Assembly (NCBI GenBank): GCA_013399305.1
Contig: VXAI01000140.1
Coordinates: forward strand, 267,203 to 331,202
Length of the DNA stretch: 64,000 bases
Origin: Rostratula benghalensis
Lineage: Eukaryota > Chordata > Aves > Charadriiformes > Rostratulidae
Reading direction: 5' to 3'
Shown: positions 48,233 to 61,094 of the stretch, piece after piece
Position numbering within the stretch: position 1 is the first letter of the stretch
Layout: each line of letters opens with the position of its first letter
The notes under the pieces: model-generated
Seen by the model: the letters and a program-made list of their open reading frames with translations, nothing else
What the model was told of the DNA's origin: nothing
The model's database searches: none
Position numbers and translations under genes: made by a program

Positions 48233-48831
48233 CTGATGTTTGCTCACCATAGTCACAAGGCCCTCTCCAACATTCTCACTGCCATATCACAAGGATGGGA
48301 GAAGGGTTTTGTATGACCAGCTGCAACAGTGCCCCAGGCTGTATCTTCCCCTTCGAACACCCACCACAAAACCATTGGAGACCGATGGCCAGCCCTTGTA
48401 GCCTCCAGGTATTCCTAGCAGGGTAAGTATTTCTGTTTATTAAATCATTTAAAAGGTGCATGCCTGAAAAGGGGGGAGAGTAACCAAATCATTTGAAATG
48501 CTGGAGTCCTAGTAAACTGTCCACGCTGTGCTGTACCTTACTACGGCAATTATAACTACAAGTTGCTACCATGTGCAGTTGATTTAGCAAAAAGGGAGGT
48601 GAGATTTCCACTCCTCTGCTGAGCTCTCTTCGTTTTGATGACTCACACACCCTCTCACCCCTTCTTCACTGGCTTGCTGCATGGCACTCGACATCAAAGT
48701 CCTTCTCCCCCCCAACAGGGGAACCATCTCCCTCAGAAACAGTACCACAACAGGTCCTACCTCCGGGTCATCAGTAAGGATGTAGCAGGACTTCCTGTCC
48801 ACTTCCACTCTGATCTACCTGCTCATATCTG

Positions 48832-49003
48832 CTCAGGGTGGAACAGGCTACCCAGAGAGGCTGTGGAGTCCCCTTCCCTGGAGATATTCAAACCCATCTG
48901 GACCCATTCCTGTCTAACCTGTTCTGGGTGACCCTGCTCTGGCAGGGCGTTGGACTAGATGATCTCCAGAAGTCCCTTCCAACCTCTACCACTCTGTGAT
49001 ACT
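48832..49003 (+). mobile_element. CR1 LINE 3' fragment (group 2), ~170 bp
   Basis: Plus-strand CR1 starting near CAGGGTGGAACAGGCTACCC, then AGAGAGGCTGTGGAGTCCCC, GGAGATATTCAAACCC, TAACCTGTTCTGGGTGACCC, CTCTGGCAGGGCGTTGGACT, GATGATCTCCAGAAGTCCC and a CACTCTGTGATACTGTAT tail. Strongly 5'-truncated. Confidence 0.95.
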
Positions 49004-52000
49004 GTATATTCTCTTATGATATGTTTCTCTAAAGCTTAAGAAAATTAAGGCACTCTAAACATGCAGAAGGAATTCAAGTGTGAAAATCTGTCCCTGCCTT
49101 CTCCCCTCCAAGTTAAGATCCAAACTCCTTACAATCCCAATAACAAGCTGGAATCTCTAAACTCCAGTTTAGCTAGAGTGAAAAATAAGCATGAGGAATT
49201 GTTAGTTCCTTTTGTGAGTATTACAGTGTTTCTAAGAAGCTGAAAAACACCTCTGTTCAGCTGGCCCACCACTTATCTTTGAGATTAAGTTGTCGTAGTT
49301 ACTGGTGATGTTACTGGGCTTTCCACATACAGCACCACCAGAAAAGCCACTGGTGAACGTCTCTGCATCTTGGTCCATGACAGGAGCATGCCAGATGTGC
49401 ATTTTAGAAAGCAGAGCATGTATCAGCCTCTTCATAGAGCCCTGTCAGAACATTTGATTAATGGTGACGTGCTGGAAATCCTAAGCAAAAAACACAGCCC
49501 CTCACAACTGTTCCACCAGATCAAAGCCATGTGACCACAGATAGCACCAAATGTGGTTTCTGAGGCTCTTTTGCCACCCTGAGTGTTTCAAACTAAAAAT
49601 ATTTCAGACTAGCAGAAGGTTTGGGAGTCATGTTTTCATAGCCCCTGAAACCTGAGAGAAAAAAGATTCACATTAGACTCCTGTGATTTAAAGCACATTA
49701 AAAGTACAATGAACATTGTGTTTAAATTACTTGGTACAGAAGGAAAAATAGGCTTTCCACTCCTGCTCCATGGCCTAAAGGTTAATGGACTAATACAATA
49801 AAACAATAGGTTATAATAGCATTCTCAATACAATTAAAATCATAAAACTAGTTATGATCTGTTTCTGATGAAGCCACCGATGAAAATAAAGCATTAAATA
49901 TTTTCCCCTTTTAAGCAATTAAAGATTTCAGCCGTGCAAAAGTGTGATTTTACATGAATGCACTTGCATGCACACAGACAAATCTGTGTAAAGAAATCCA
50001 TTTAAAGTCACTAAAATCTTGTACTACCAGTTTTTGCTGTACTCATACCAAGACACTATACTAATTTCTGCACCAGGAATATTACTTATGAAAGAGCTTA
50101 ATATAGGCATCTAACAGAGGAAAATAGTAGCTGAAACTGACTGGGGCATGTGACAGAGATCTGCCTTGGAGTAGAGAAAGCAATGAAAAAAATCCCCATC
50201 CGCTATCTTCCCTCCCGTACAGAGCCCCTTAAGGAAAGACAAGTTAAACCTGTCTGTGCTTCAATTCACTTTTTTGAAAAAAAACATGAAAGAGGGGTCA
50301 GAGATCCTCAGTGTCACAGTGTAAAACTTCCAAGTCACTGTCAACCCTCCAACAAGCCACAGGCTAGCACAGACCTAAGGCTAGATAATTCCACTTTGCT
50401 CTCTTAAGGGCATGCAGGAGCACATCAGTGCTAAGCCCAACATCTAAGGACGGAGGTGGGTGGGTGCTCTCAAAGTACCAGTGCCCCACAAGGTCAGGTC
50501 AGGATTTGTTGTGCAATTGTGTCCCAGTGGGGATGAGAGAACACGAGAACACAGGAATAACATTAACTCCGGCCATAGCAGGGTAAGAGGAGGAAAAAGC
50601 CTGGGAAATGCTGTTTGTCCCTGCAGCTCAACAGACTTCAGTACAGTCAGCAACAGAACTGTGTGCAACTGGTTGGTCACCTCCAACTAGGCTTCCTACC
50701 TTGTTTTGGAAATAAGATTTAATTAGAGTGTGAGAGGTCAGGGGTCACCCATGGAACCTCATGATCCTTTCACAAGTCCTATTTTCCCTCATCAACTTTT
50801 CTTATGACAAGACATATTCCAGTCTGTCTTGCCATTGCGCTTTGAATACATTTCTACGGTATCTAACATAGCAAAAACTCATCTGCTGTTATGTGAAACA
50901 CTGTGATCTCCTAGGACAGATTGGAAAGGAGGGAAGGAGACCAGGTTTCAGTTGGAATTTATACTTAGGAAGACACCTACTGTTGAGATGAAACAAATAC
51001 AAGAAGAAAAGCATTTCAAAGGCCTTCATTACTCTGCCTATTCACTGTCACACCCTTTCCTGTCGAGAGTCTAACCATAAGCAATAAAATCAGGTGACCC
51101 AGTAACACAGTGGCTCCTTCATCTTTTCCACTGCATTGGACCAGCATCAAGGGGGCCACAAACCAGTTCAGGATTACAAAAGCTGCAAGGCAGGACCGTA
51201 GCTGACTGTTTCCCAGGCAGCCTTGGAAGACTTGTACAACTAAGTTCCTCTGAGTTTGCTGCACTTTGGCCCCATCCCACATGGCCATGTATGCTTTCCA
51301 CTTCCCTTCATCCAAGCCTCTTTCTGTTGCCTCTCTGGAGAGCTCTGTGGACAGGCATCCGTTACCCTGTCAAAGAAAAGGAGCCCTAAGGTCCAGCTAC
51401 TTTCTGCTCCCCACACCTGTGCTGACACCCCTGATGTTCCACGAGCAGAGAAAGGCTCTTTCCCAAACTCAGGGATGCACTGGCTCAACTCCTGTCCTCC
51501 CAAGGTACGGGCTGTCATTTGTAATGCGTGCAAAAGCCACATACCTCTTCGCTTTATCTAGAGACTCACCCAAAACAATTCACACCCATATATGTGCCTC
51601 TGCCACTTCCCAAGGGTAGGTCAAAGTCACCTGAGTAGTTCAAGAACGTTTTTCCCTACTCTATGTTGCCTTCTCCAACTTGCATCGTCTCTCTTCATCT
51701 CCCTCTCTTCAGCTCTTCTTGCTCAGCCAGCCCTACAGTTGCACCCAACCCTCCATTCCTCCTTCTTGCCCAGGATCTCTTCATCTCCACAAGTGCCTTG
51801 AAAGGTCCTTTCCGCTTCTCACGCTGCCTTTGAAGCTCAAAATGCATCACTAGCCCTCAATGTCTTTGCTCTGTGCTTCCGGGGAAGTTTCCAGGCTCCA
51901 AACACCTTCTCTGCCAGCAGATTCAGCCAGATCATTTTCCCCTCACCTTCAGATCTCCCACTGTCCGCAAGGGATCCCAGCTGAATGAAAGCCAGAACCC

Positions 52001-55000
52001 TGGAGCTGTCGGAGCCACATGCTCTCAGGCTATTGCATTTTTCTCAAAAAGTGTGGTATTCGGCCATGCAGCAAGACTTCTGAGCCACAGGCAGAATTAA
52101 TAAGGTACACAGGGACACCTTCTCACCTTGGATTATCACACCTATATTAGGAGTGTTTATGCAGCTATTTTCTTGATGCCAACTGAGATACAGGCAGTCT
52201 AATAACACTGCAGTATATTATTTTTCACTATTTGTTTTCAGGCTGGAAGAATGCCATAAAAACTGTGAAGAAAATTGAGAACAGATCCTTTCAGCTGGTG
52301 TAAATCTAGATACCTCCACTGCATTGATTTTGGTGGATTTATGCCAATTTCAACAAAATGAAGATTCAGCCCTTAAAATATCAAGTCATATGTTTTGTAC
52401 ATCTTCCATATCCTTAATAAACTATTTAACATTATTTTCATTTCATTAAAACTTGAGCAAAAAGATAGTTTTGTGTGGAGGGAAATTAATTGAGAACTTA
52501 CTAATCCTGGACAAGTTCCTTTGCTTTTAACACTGGTGCATACTTGGAAATTAAAGCAGATATCTGTCCCAGCATCCTGAGCTTTACCAAAAAAATGGGT
52601 AGATGAAGTCACACACTAAGGATTTCACCCTTTCTTTATTAAATTACTACGTGTTGATTCCCTGCCTTGCTTTCTAAATGTAAGGTGACAAAGATCACTG
52701 TAATCTACATTTAATGAAACATCTTATCTCCTGTGTATTCTCATTGATTGCATCTTTTCTTATCATTTTTAAGAGAATATTGTACTCTTGAAATGACAGA
52801 GTCTCCTTTCCTTGAAGAAACTCTTGCTGTCTGCCAGTGATCTTCTTGTTATATGCATTGAGAGTCTGCTCCATTTGTAATTAGAGTCAAACTATCAGGA
52901 ACTTCTTGAACCACAAAATAGCTGTCCAGCAGCAAAATTTAGCCAACACAATGCACTTTGAGCTGCTTTCTTTGCGAGTGTCAGGCTGATGGGATTGCTA
53001 GAGATTCGCTTTATTAATTTTTTCCTTACTGTCCTCAAAGTGAATGATTCCTGTAAAATAAAGAATTACTCAAAGAACAAGCTTTGTGGAAACCTGACAA
53101 AAAGTAGGCTGGAATTGCAGGCAAGCTGAAACACCCCAGGTAGCATGGTATACACAAGTATACTTATTGCAAGCAGCTATTCCAAAAACTGATCCCAGGA
53201 TCTCAATTCAAGCCAGGCTTTTGCCCAAGTCCTATTCTGGACAGAGGCATCACTAGGATATCTGGAAGCCTTCCTCTTTATCAGGAAGATTCACCTGAAT
53301 CAGGAGCATCCTGAATTCTGAATCTTCTGATTTAGAATCCTGATTCTGTATTAGAAATGTTGACATAATTCTGTTGTATGCCACCACCAATCCTTTTGCA
53401 AATACAGTAATTGCATTTGGTTGCTTGTTGCAGAAATACATTGATTTTTCTTCAATGTTTTGGGAACAGGCACAGATGCTGCAAACTCCCTAATGTACTT
53501 CACACATCAGACTTTAACCAGCCCTAGTGAAATTGCTGGATTGGGATCTAGTGCTTTGACAAGTGCTATTTAGTGCTATGGTCAGAGGAGACTGTGTTTA
53601 CAATGTTACCCTGAGAGCGGGTCAGGTTCTAAAGACACTGGCAGACTGCACTTCATTTGTTACAGCAACCCCATGGTATCCAGTAGTCATTACCATTTGG
53701 ATTCTGTTGAGTGAAACAGGTTTGGTGGTATCATTCACCTCATTTCCTAAAGAATCAGTCTGTCTCAGCTCAGAAGAGTACCAGATGTCATCTAGAGCCC
53801 TTTCTGAATTTTCTCAACTCTTTCCCTCCTTTTGGAGTTTTCACTGGTCTTCCCTGTATAGGGTCAAATATGCTCTTTTCCTCCTTCCTTCTTTTACACT
53901 CATTCTCCAGGAGGGAGCAATGCCTTAGTCATGGCTGTGTGGAGAGAAAGGCACTGGATTCATGGTTCCACCCTACCGATGTCTAACAGCAGCCTGAAAG
54001 CACAAAGTTTTCTGTTAAATTCAAATTACATGAAATATCTTTATGCCATTATGTTTATGTAGGTGAAGATCTTAGAAATCTGGCTGGCTCTGTCTTTTAG
54101 TACCCACCTCAGCATTATTGTCTGGCCAAAGAAGTAGAGGTCCTGGTTCATTTTTCAGGGTGATAAAGAGAGAAAGCCATCAGCCAGCGCTACTCTCTCC
54201 AGCCTTCCATCCACCCTGAGAACTATGACACTAACTTAAAATTATTTCTGTATTTGTTTGGAGTTATTTATTTGATTTTCTTGTTCTTTTTTTTTTTCAC
54301 ATTTACTAATAAACAGTCAGCTTCCTGCAAGCTTCCTCCACTTCACCCCTAAATCTATGGAAACCAAAATCCTCCCTTTTTTTTTTTTTTTGTTAAATAA
54401 AGGAGGCATCCAGAGGAAAACAACATCACACTTGACTCCAGGAACTAGGGCTTTATTGAAAATATCAAACAGCAGATTTTGTAGCCCTTTTTATCATCAG
54501 CCAAATACAACTGGCCTAAAAAGTGACCTTCGCGGTCATATCAAAACAACAGGAGGTCGTCCTTTCCGCAAAGGACTAGGGACCATCAAAATAAAATCCC
54601 AGTTAAAAAAAAAAGAAAAATCATTGACCTTGTTCACTGCTTTTGGGAGAAGGAAATACAGAAAGAACAAAGAGTCCATTTATGTTGGTTCTGGTTGGCT
54701 CAGGATCAGGTGGTGCAGACGAGGCACAGACTGGAGTAGCTAAAGATGAATTTCACTCTGTGCCATTGCTTTAGGCTTTGAGGAACAGCAAGTGACAAGA
54801 GCAAAAGCTTGCAGTCTAAAATCCCCAAAGTACTCTACAACTCTGAAATTTCAGTCCAGGTGGAAGTCAAATTCGTGACGCCCACACTGGTCTCTCCATA
54901 ATGGTCCCTGATGCCTTAAACCAGCAAATACCTGCACCTCTTCAGAATTGCCATCTGGTTCCCAGTTCTCCCAGTGACAGCCTTCTTGAACAGTGTTTCC

Positions 55001-57710
55001 ATCTACCTTTCCTAGCCAGGGAGATGACAGCAGCAACTAGCCCCAGGTCTGTTTTCTACACTTTATTTTTGGCTTGTAGGCTGGTTTCTTCTGGAAGGCC
55101 TGTGTAGGTGTTGCCAGGAGTTTGAGTGTTGGGTCCCTCTAGGCCAACACCTACAGAAGCAGAAAAGCATTAGCCACGGGCTGCTTGGGCAGGAAAGATC
55201 CTACCTTCTCCCTAACAAGCCACAGGGAAGCAATCTGTGCTTCTGGATACAGCAAAGGGGTCTCCCCTACAAGCACTACAGGGCTCCCACCTTATAGGTC
55301 CATGTGATAGGATCAAACACAACAACGACCTTTCGCTCCTCTTTCCCTGGGAGTATAAGATACTACAAAGACCTTCACCTCTGTGCTGTACTTACACCCA
55401 ACCTTCCAGTAAGTACCCAGTGCTTACCTTTGACAAGCAAAGTTATTAATTAGAATGCAAAGCCTGCACGGAGACTCTCAGTCTGAAATGTTCAAAATTG
55501 TAAGTCTATACAAGCTTGTAAATGTTTAAACATTCACATCCATATTTTCACCCAAAAGACTCTTGCAGCTGTTTTCCAAGGTAGTTTTTTTTCTTATTTT
55601 TCTTCTTTTTCTTGGTAACTACACCTTGTCAGAGGCATGAAATTAAATATTGGTGTCTTCCATTTGTGAGTTGATTATAGCTAATGGACTCATCAAAATC
55701 GTAGGATTTTTTTTCCACTCTTCTTTTTTACTTCAGTCGTGGAATGTAGCAGCACAAAATACGGTCTTTATTCTTTATTTCATTCAAAATAGTAAGTATT
55801 CTGAGTAGCCCTTGCTGACAATCTGATTTCTCACAAAGCAGTATTTGCAAGGTGAAAGATGGATATTCTGTGAAATATTTTACTTGTCATCAGTTTTGTG
55901 TTCTTATACCTTGGACGGAGACATCCTCTGACAGATAAGTTCAGTCAGCAGAGTAAAGATGAGCAGCCTTTCTCAAAGGCTAGACCACACTGCTCCCGTG
56001 TGGTTTCTGCAGAAAACAGAATGGGCTGAATCAACGCTGTTCTACAGGGAAACTCTTGTGTACATCAGGAACTTCGTGTTTCTTAGGTGGCACTACACAC
56101 TCTCTTCACACTTGACAAAATAAAAAGTGGCAGATTTCAATTGCAGACTTTTTTTAATCCACTCTAATATCGTGCCAGTACAAAGATCCCGTGACTCATG
56201 AGGCATTCCACTGTGCAACGCTTGGCAATTAGCAGGTGGCTACCTGTTTCACACCAGAAGCAAAGACAGACCGCCGCACCTGCTGAGGAGATCTCCTCTT
56301 GGATGCTAAAATCAGAGAGCCAGTCTGCTTCCCACAGGGGATAAAGAGATCCATGTGACACCCACACCAGTTTTTAGGAGAAAGGCTGCATGTCTGCACC
56401 CAGAGCTGTGGACTGTGTTCAGGCAGTGTTTGCCATTTGGCTGCTGCTCTTGCACATTGCCGGCAGCAGCTACGGTTCCTGCAAGGATTCGATCCCAAGC
56501 GCCGCACACATCTTTAGTGTGAGTTGCAAATATGTCCCTCTCAAGAGAGAAGTCTGAGAAGTCAAAGGCTGTTGAGGACCAAATACCACCCCAGCAGAAA
56601 GCATTTCCCGCATTAGGTCCTTAATTTGCCAAGTATTTAATCCATAATACACATTTACATCAGCTGAGGTGAGAGATACAATATAAAGTATTATGGAATC
56701 AGAACCATTAATGCCAACTACAATAGAAAAATTACTAGGAAAATAATTTTATGCTGGATAGACTTGTTCGAGTATGTGTTAAGATCAATAGCTTTTCCTG
56801 CATCTTTATGACATTAAATTCCTTTGAGTCTTATACAGCTAATTTTACATTACTTCCATGTATTCTTTTCAGAATGATCTAAACTGTTCTCTCTTATCTA
56901 ACCGTATCTACAAACAGATGGCAAAAATAGCTGTATTTCTCAGAGTAAGAGTATTTTTAATCTATTCCATTAGGAAGGTCTGCCGTGCACACAGGAGGGT
57001 GAGAAAGGGCTAAGAGAAAAATATTTCCATATAAAACCCAAGCTTTATAGAAGAAACCTTATACAAACCCCCCAAAGCTAGCTGCCCAACTCCTCCCCTT
57101 CCCTCCCCCACACCGTTTCCCTTTTCTATGGAAAACCAGTAGAACAACAGCTCATAGAAATACAGCAGGGGAGTACAGCACAGGGAAGGCGACAGGGAAG
57201 AGAAATTCATATTTGACTCTAGAAGCAATAGCCATCCCAGAGCCTGTTACTGTATCATCTCAGATTTGCTTGCAGGCCTCATTTCAACTTAAATAAAAAA
57301 TAAAAATTTGTGAATCAGGCAAAATGTGGTATTTTAAATCTGAATAAGAGGATCTGTCAACATACCCAGGAGTTTACTTTTAATGTGTACCAGGTCTTAA
57401 CCACACATACACAGAGAACAGAGCATAATGAACACAGATTTAAGAGTTCAAATCGTTCATAGGGCCTCAAAAGGGATGAATGGCTCTGAAGGAGACGTTA
57501 TGGTGCATCAAGCAAATCCTCCTTAGTTCACACAATTATTGACCCGAGACATCACAATTATTCCTTCAGAGCCATTAAGGGTCAAATGTGTTAATCCCAT
57601 TGCCAGCACAGATTATTTGTTATACAGTTTAGTGAGGAGGGTAAGGAGGAAGTTCTATGGGAACTGCACACACTTGCCTTATGGAGACTACCTCTCTTTG
57701 CTGTGCCAAA
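49004..57710. other. Unique sequence, no gene recognised
   Basis: About 8.7 kb with no recognisable exon or interspersed repeat. It contains a pyrimidine-rich stretch (about 51640-51830), an AT-rich block with ATTA cores (52730-53060), T-runs (54290-54298, about 54377-54391), and an 11-bp-stem hairpin (55103-55155). Open frames such as 53563-53928, 54357-54743 and 51016-51315 have no known motifs. Confidence 0.5.
55103..55155. repeat. Short inverted repeat (11-bp stem, 31-base loop)
   Basis: TGTAGGTGTTG at 55103-55113 is exactly complementary to CAACACCTACA at 55145-55155; adjacent CC and GG could add pairs with a one-base bulge. It could be a decayed transposon end pair or a chance hairpin. 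Confidence 0.7.
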
Positions 57711-57810
57711 TTACAGAATCACAGAAGGGTTATGGTTGGAAGGGACATTAAAGACCATCCAGTCCCGCCACCTGCCGTGGGCAGGTACACCTCCCACCAG
57801 ACCAAGTCCA
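57711..57810 (-). mobile_element. CR1 LINE 3' end fragment (group 1), ~100 bp
   Basis: Minus-strand CR1. The plus strand starts with the reversed tail TTACAGAATCACAGAAGGG, then TTGGAAGGGACATTAAAGAC, a CCTGCCGTGGGCAGGTACAC block and CTCCCACCAGACCAAGTCC. Strongly 5'-truncated. Confidence 0.92.
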
Positions 57811-60284
57811 CAAGAGCTAGCATCTAACTGCAAGACGTTTCTTCATCCTTTTGGATGAGCACACAAATCTCTCAGCTGCCTACTCCAAACAGCTCTGGGC
57901 ACGTTTTCCTTGAAGAGACACATTTGCACCTTCTTTTCTAGGCAGCACTTTAAGGAAGTGGCTTGTACTGACTCAAAACCCACAGTGAAGAAATAAAGCC
58001 ATCATCAGCCTTTCTCTGATGAAAAACTGCTGACGTGTAACAGCTGGGATACAGATCATCACAAATGAGCACTCACGAAGTTATTCCTTTCTACCCTGTA
58101 CTAAAATTGACATAAGTGGGTGATTCAAACTTATTTAATATCAACACTGAAATTCTTTGCCTTCTCCAAAAACACGACAGCAGGAATGGCCAAGGTAGGA
58201 ATTACTTGGAATGCCTTAAAATAATTTAAAACTATGATTTAGCTCTCTCAAATTCACCCACGATAAATAAGTTGCTGAAAAGCTAAGTTGAAACTAAACA
58301 GTTTTAGGCTACATTGGGCTGTTCACTTTTGACTGAATTTGCCATGATATTCCTCCTGCAAACAACAGCACAAAGTGAACTACGAGGCAGGTCACCTCCT
58401 CAGTGGAAGTAAATGGGACCAGGGCCTAACCCCACAGTCCTCCAGCTGTGGAACAATGCTGCCCTTCGATATAATATGCAAAATAGTTGGGGCAGTAAAA
58501 GAAGGGATCCTTTCTTAACAATAAAAATGTGTTCACCCAAAAGTGCTCCAAAACACCACATAACTCACTCTGTTGTGACTGCAGTCTCTCTGCATCACAC
58601 CTGTGGAATACAGGCACACTTTTAATCATGGAATAAGCAAAGAGGAGATGTACAGAAATAGCACACAACACAAGGATAAACCATTTACCACATCATCTCT
58701 CTGATGATGCTCACTACAGAAGGCTACCCTGTGGTTCCCACTTTCCTCCTTTAATTGGAAGCTATATAATTGCTCGTCTCATGACAATACTATTTCTGTT
58801 GCCCCACTCACATCACTCTCTGTCCTGGAGGATACACACATATACATATATGCTAATATATTATTAATATGATAACACAGGGCCTCATTCTCTTGCAATT
58901 TTTTAATACTGAATTGGTAACAGCTGTACTGCAGCTTCTGTTAACCTGTTTTACAGTAGCAGAAAACTTGGGGGCGGGGGAGAGGGAAGAGAAGAAAAAA
59001 ATTATCTTCATTTGGGGCCTAAACTGGCCTCTGAAATGTCATCAAAATATTGCTTAAAAGATGCATTTTTGCAAAGTATGGGAAAACTCTTCAGTGATGT
59101 TCAGGTTATTCACTTGGGGGGAAAAAAGAAAAAAAGCATATTTTGGCCATGTGCACACTTCAAATCGCACAGCAGCTGAACATTTATAACTTCCCTTATA
59201 AATATACACATGTTACAAAGACTGGGAAGGAAGTGGAAAGCAAACAAATAGAGAAATACCAGAAGACAGTAATTTTAGCACACATCAGACAATATTTTTT
59301 GCATTTGCTCCTCCCTTTGAGATACACAAAACTTCAACAACTGAGCACTGCAAGCTCATAAGTAGGATACCCTGACCTGCAAAGTCAAATTTTATAGTGG
59401 CACCAAAGTATTTCACAGCTGCTAAATGGTGCAAGCAGAGAATCTAGAATTTAAGGGTTTTTTTGGAAAGGCAATGAAGTCCAGATTCAGCAAAGTACTT
59501 GAACAGGTTCTTAAATGCTAAGCAAGAGTGTTACTTCAACTAATGTGTATTCAACCAGTCAGAAGATTCAACCTAGGCATCCCTTGAAATGTTTTCACTC
59601 ATCTGACTGAGAGCAAATTTGAAAATACTAATACAGGGACTCTCATCCATTCTCCCTCTTTCTTCAAACCCTCAAACCCACAACTGTACTCAACCATGTT
59701 GAGCAAACAAAGATTCTCCACTCACTTGTTTTTATGAACAAGAAATTCAAAAGTAATCTTTTCCTTATAACCGCTCTCCCATGATGGTAGGAAAACTCTT
59801 GTTACGCTTTTATCTTAAATTCAGTAAGTCCTATGAGAGGTGACTCTTTACACTTGGCCAAATGTTTTCACATGTGGCCAAATGTTTCCACATTTGTGCC
59901 AAGTTTAAAACCACAGATTTGTTCTTCACAGTGATAATCAATGCTAAGATGATGACCATGCTCTCACCTACTTGTGTGTTGTTCTCACCTACTTACAGGT
60001 ATAACTAAGCTTTCTACCAAAAACTTTCCCTTTAAACCTGCAAGTAAGATAACATCTTTCACATACAACTCAAAGTGAGCATAAATAAAGATACATGCTA
60101 GAGGCTATGCCTTGTGGCTACTATTATTCACGACAAATGTTTTCAGTTTACCCTAGACATCAAAAACAAAAAAGTCACACCTGTATATTCAAAAGTTAGT
60201 TCGAATCTGATGTCACTACTCACAATTTATTATTCTTTAATATTACTCCAAGGTACATGCTGTTGGAAATGTTCAATGAAGATG
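57811..60284. other. Unique sequence, no gene recognised
   Basis: No exon or interspersed repeat recognised. It holds a G-rich tract (about 58971-58991), a compact repeat/hairpin (59851-59903), and a short direct duplication of CTCACCTACTT (within 59964-59995). Confidence 0.5.
59851..59903. repeat. 20-bp direct duplication inside an imperfect palindrome
   Basis: GGCCAAATGTTTTCACATGT (59855-59874) is followed directly by a near copy (59875-59894, two or three differences). The outer ends ACTTGGCCAAATGT (59851-59864) and ACATTTGTGCCAAGT (59889-59903) pair with each other, with one extra base. The segment can therefore be read both as a tandem pair and as a hairpin. Confidence 0.85.
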
Positions 60285-61094
60285 CAGACTATGGACAGAG
60301 TTGGGTGGGGAGAAATTTAATGAAATATAACAAGGGCAAGTGTAGAGTCTGGCATCTGGGCAAGAACAACCCCAGGTACCAGTATAGGTCAGGAAATGAC
60401 CTATTGGAGAGCAGTGTAGGGGAAAGGGAACTTGGGGTCCTGGTGGACAGCAGGATGACCATGAGCCAGCACTGTGCCCTTGTGGCCAAGAAGGCCAATG
60501 GCATCCTGGGGTGCATTAGAAGTGGTGTGCTCAGTAGGTCCAGAGAGGTTCTCCTCCCCCTCTACTCTGCCCTGGTGAGACCACACGTGGAGTATTGTGT
60601 CCAGTTCTGGACAAGTTCCCCTCAGTTCAAGAAGGACAGGGAACTGCTTGAGAGAGTCCACGGCAGGGCTACAAAGGGAGTGCATCTCCTCCCATACAAG
60701 GAAAGGCTGAGGGAGCTGGGTCTCCTTAGCTTGGAGGAGAGGAGACTGAGGGGTGACCTCATGAATGTTTATAAATATGGAAAGGGTCAGTGTCAGGAGG
60801 ATGGAGCCAGGCTCTTCTCAGTGACAGCCAATGATAGGACAAGGGGCAATGGGTACAAACTGGAACATAGGAGGTTCCACTTAAATATGAGGAAAAACTT
60901 CTTCACAGTGAGGGTAACAGAATACTGAAACAGGCTGCCCAGAGAGGTTGTGGAGTCTCCTTCTCTAGAGACATTCAAACCCCACCTGGATGTGTTCCTC
61001 TGTGACCTGTTCTAGGTGTTCCTGCTCTGGCAGGGGGATTGGACTAGATGATCTTTCAAGGTCCCTTCCAATCCCTGATATCTGTGATTCTGTG
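60285..61094 (+). mobile_element. CR1 LINE 3' half of ORF2 and tail (group 2), ~810 bp
   Basis: Plus-strand CR1, the longest continuous copy in this window after the 9-kb one. It enters late in ORF2 just before the [10 protein letters not shown] block and runs to an intact tail (CTCTGGCAGGGGGATTGGACT, GGTCCCTTCCAATCCCTGAT, then ATCTGTGATTCTGTG). Its 3' end is nearly the same as that of the element at 8986-9919, so the two belong to one subfamily. It retains the segment that the 9-kb copy has lost. Confidence 0.95.
60308..60928 (+). pseudogene. CR1 ORF2 C-terminal remnant
   Basis: Open frame for the C-terminal part of the CR1 ORF2 protein (thumb and downstream region of the non-LTR retrotransposon polymerase). 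Recognisable blocks are [17 protein letters not shown], a [16 protein letters not shown] block (about 60476-60523), [33 protein letters not shown] and an [11 protein letters not shown] end. The frame ends at TGA 60926-60928, in the block where related copies read EHWNR, so a tryptophan codon has become a stop about 30 codons early. The catalytic RT motifs lie upstream of the truncation point and are absent. The open frame begins at 60257 in unrelated flanking sequence. Confidence 0.92.

Larger units (their letters stand above)
42873..48831. other. Unique sequence, no gene confirmed
   Basis: Contains two minus-strand open frames of note (43518-44213, 231 codons; 44486-44812, 108 codons; see findings), an A/G-rich tract (about 43957-43992), a T-rich tract (45630-45678), an A-run (about 47413-47428), and a CpG cluster (47998-48232). 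No exon or interspersed repeat recognised. Confidence 0.45.

Noticed and set aside
54357..54743. 128-codon plus-strand open frame rich in K and R
   Set aside because: Begins in a T-run (FFFFF) and includes an A-run (KKK); no domain; probably chance.
56475..56510. tRNA-like GGATTCGATCCC (T-arm resemblance)
   Set aside because: No matching acceptor, D or anticodon arms at the right spacing on either strand.
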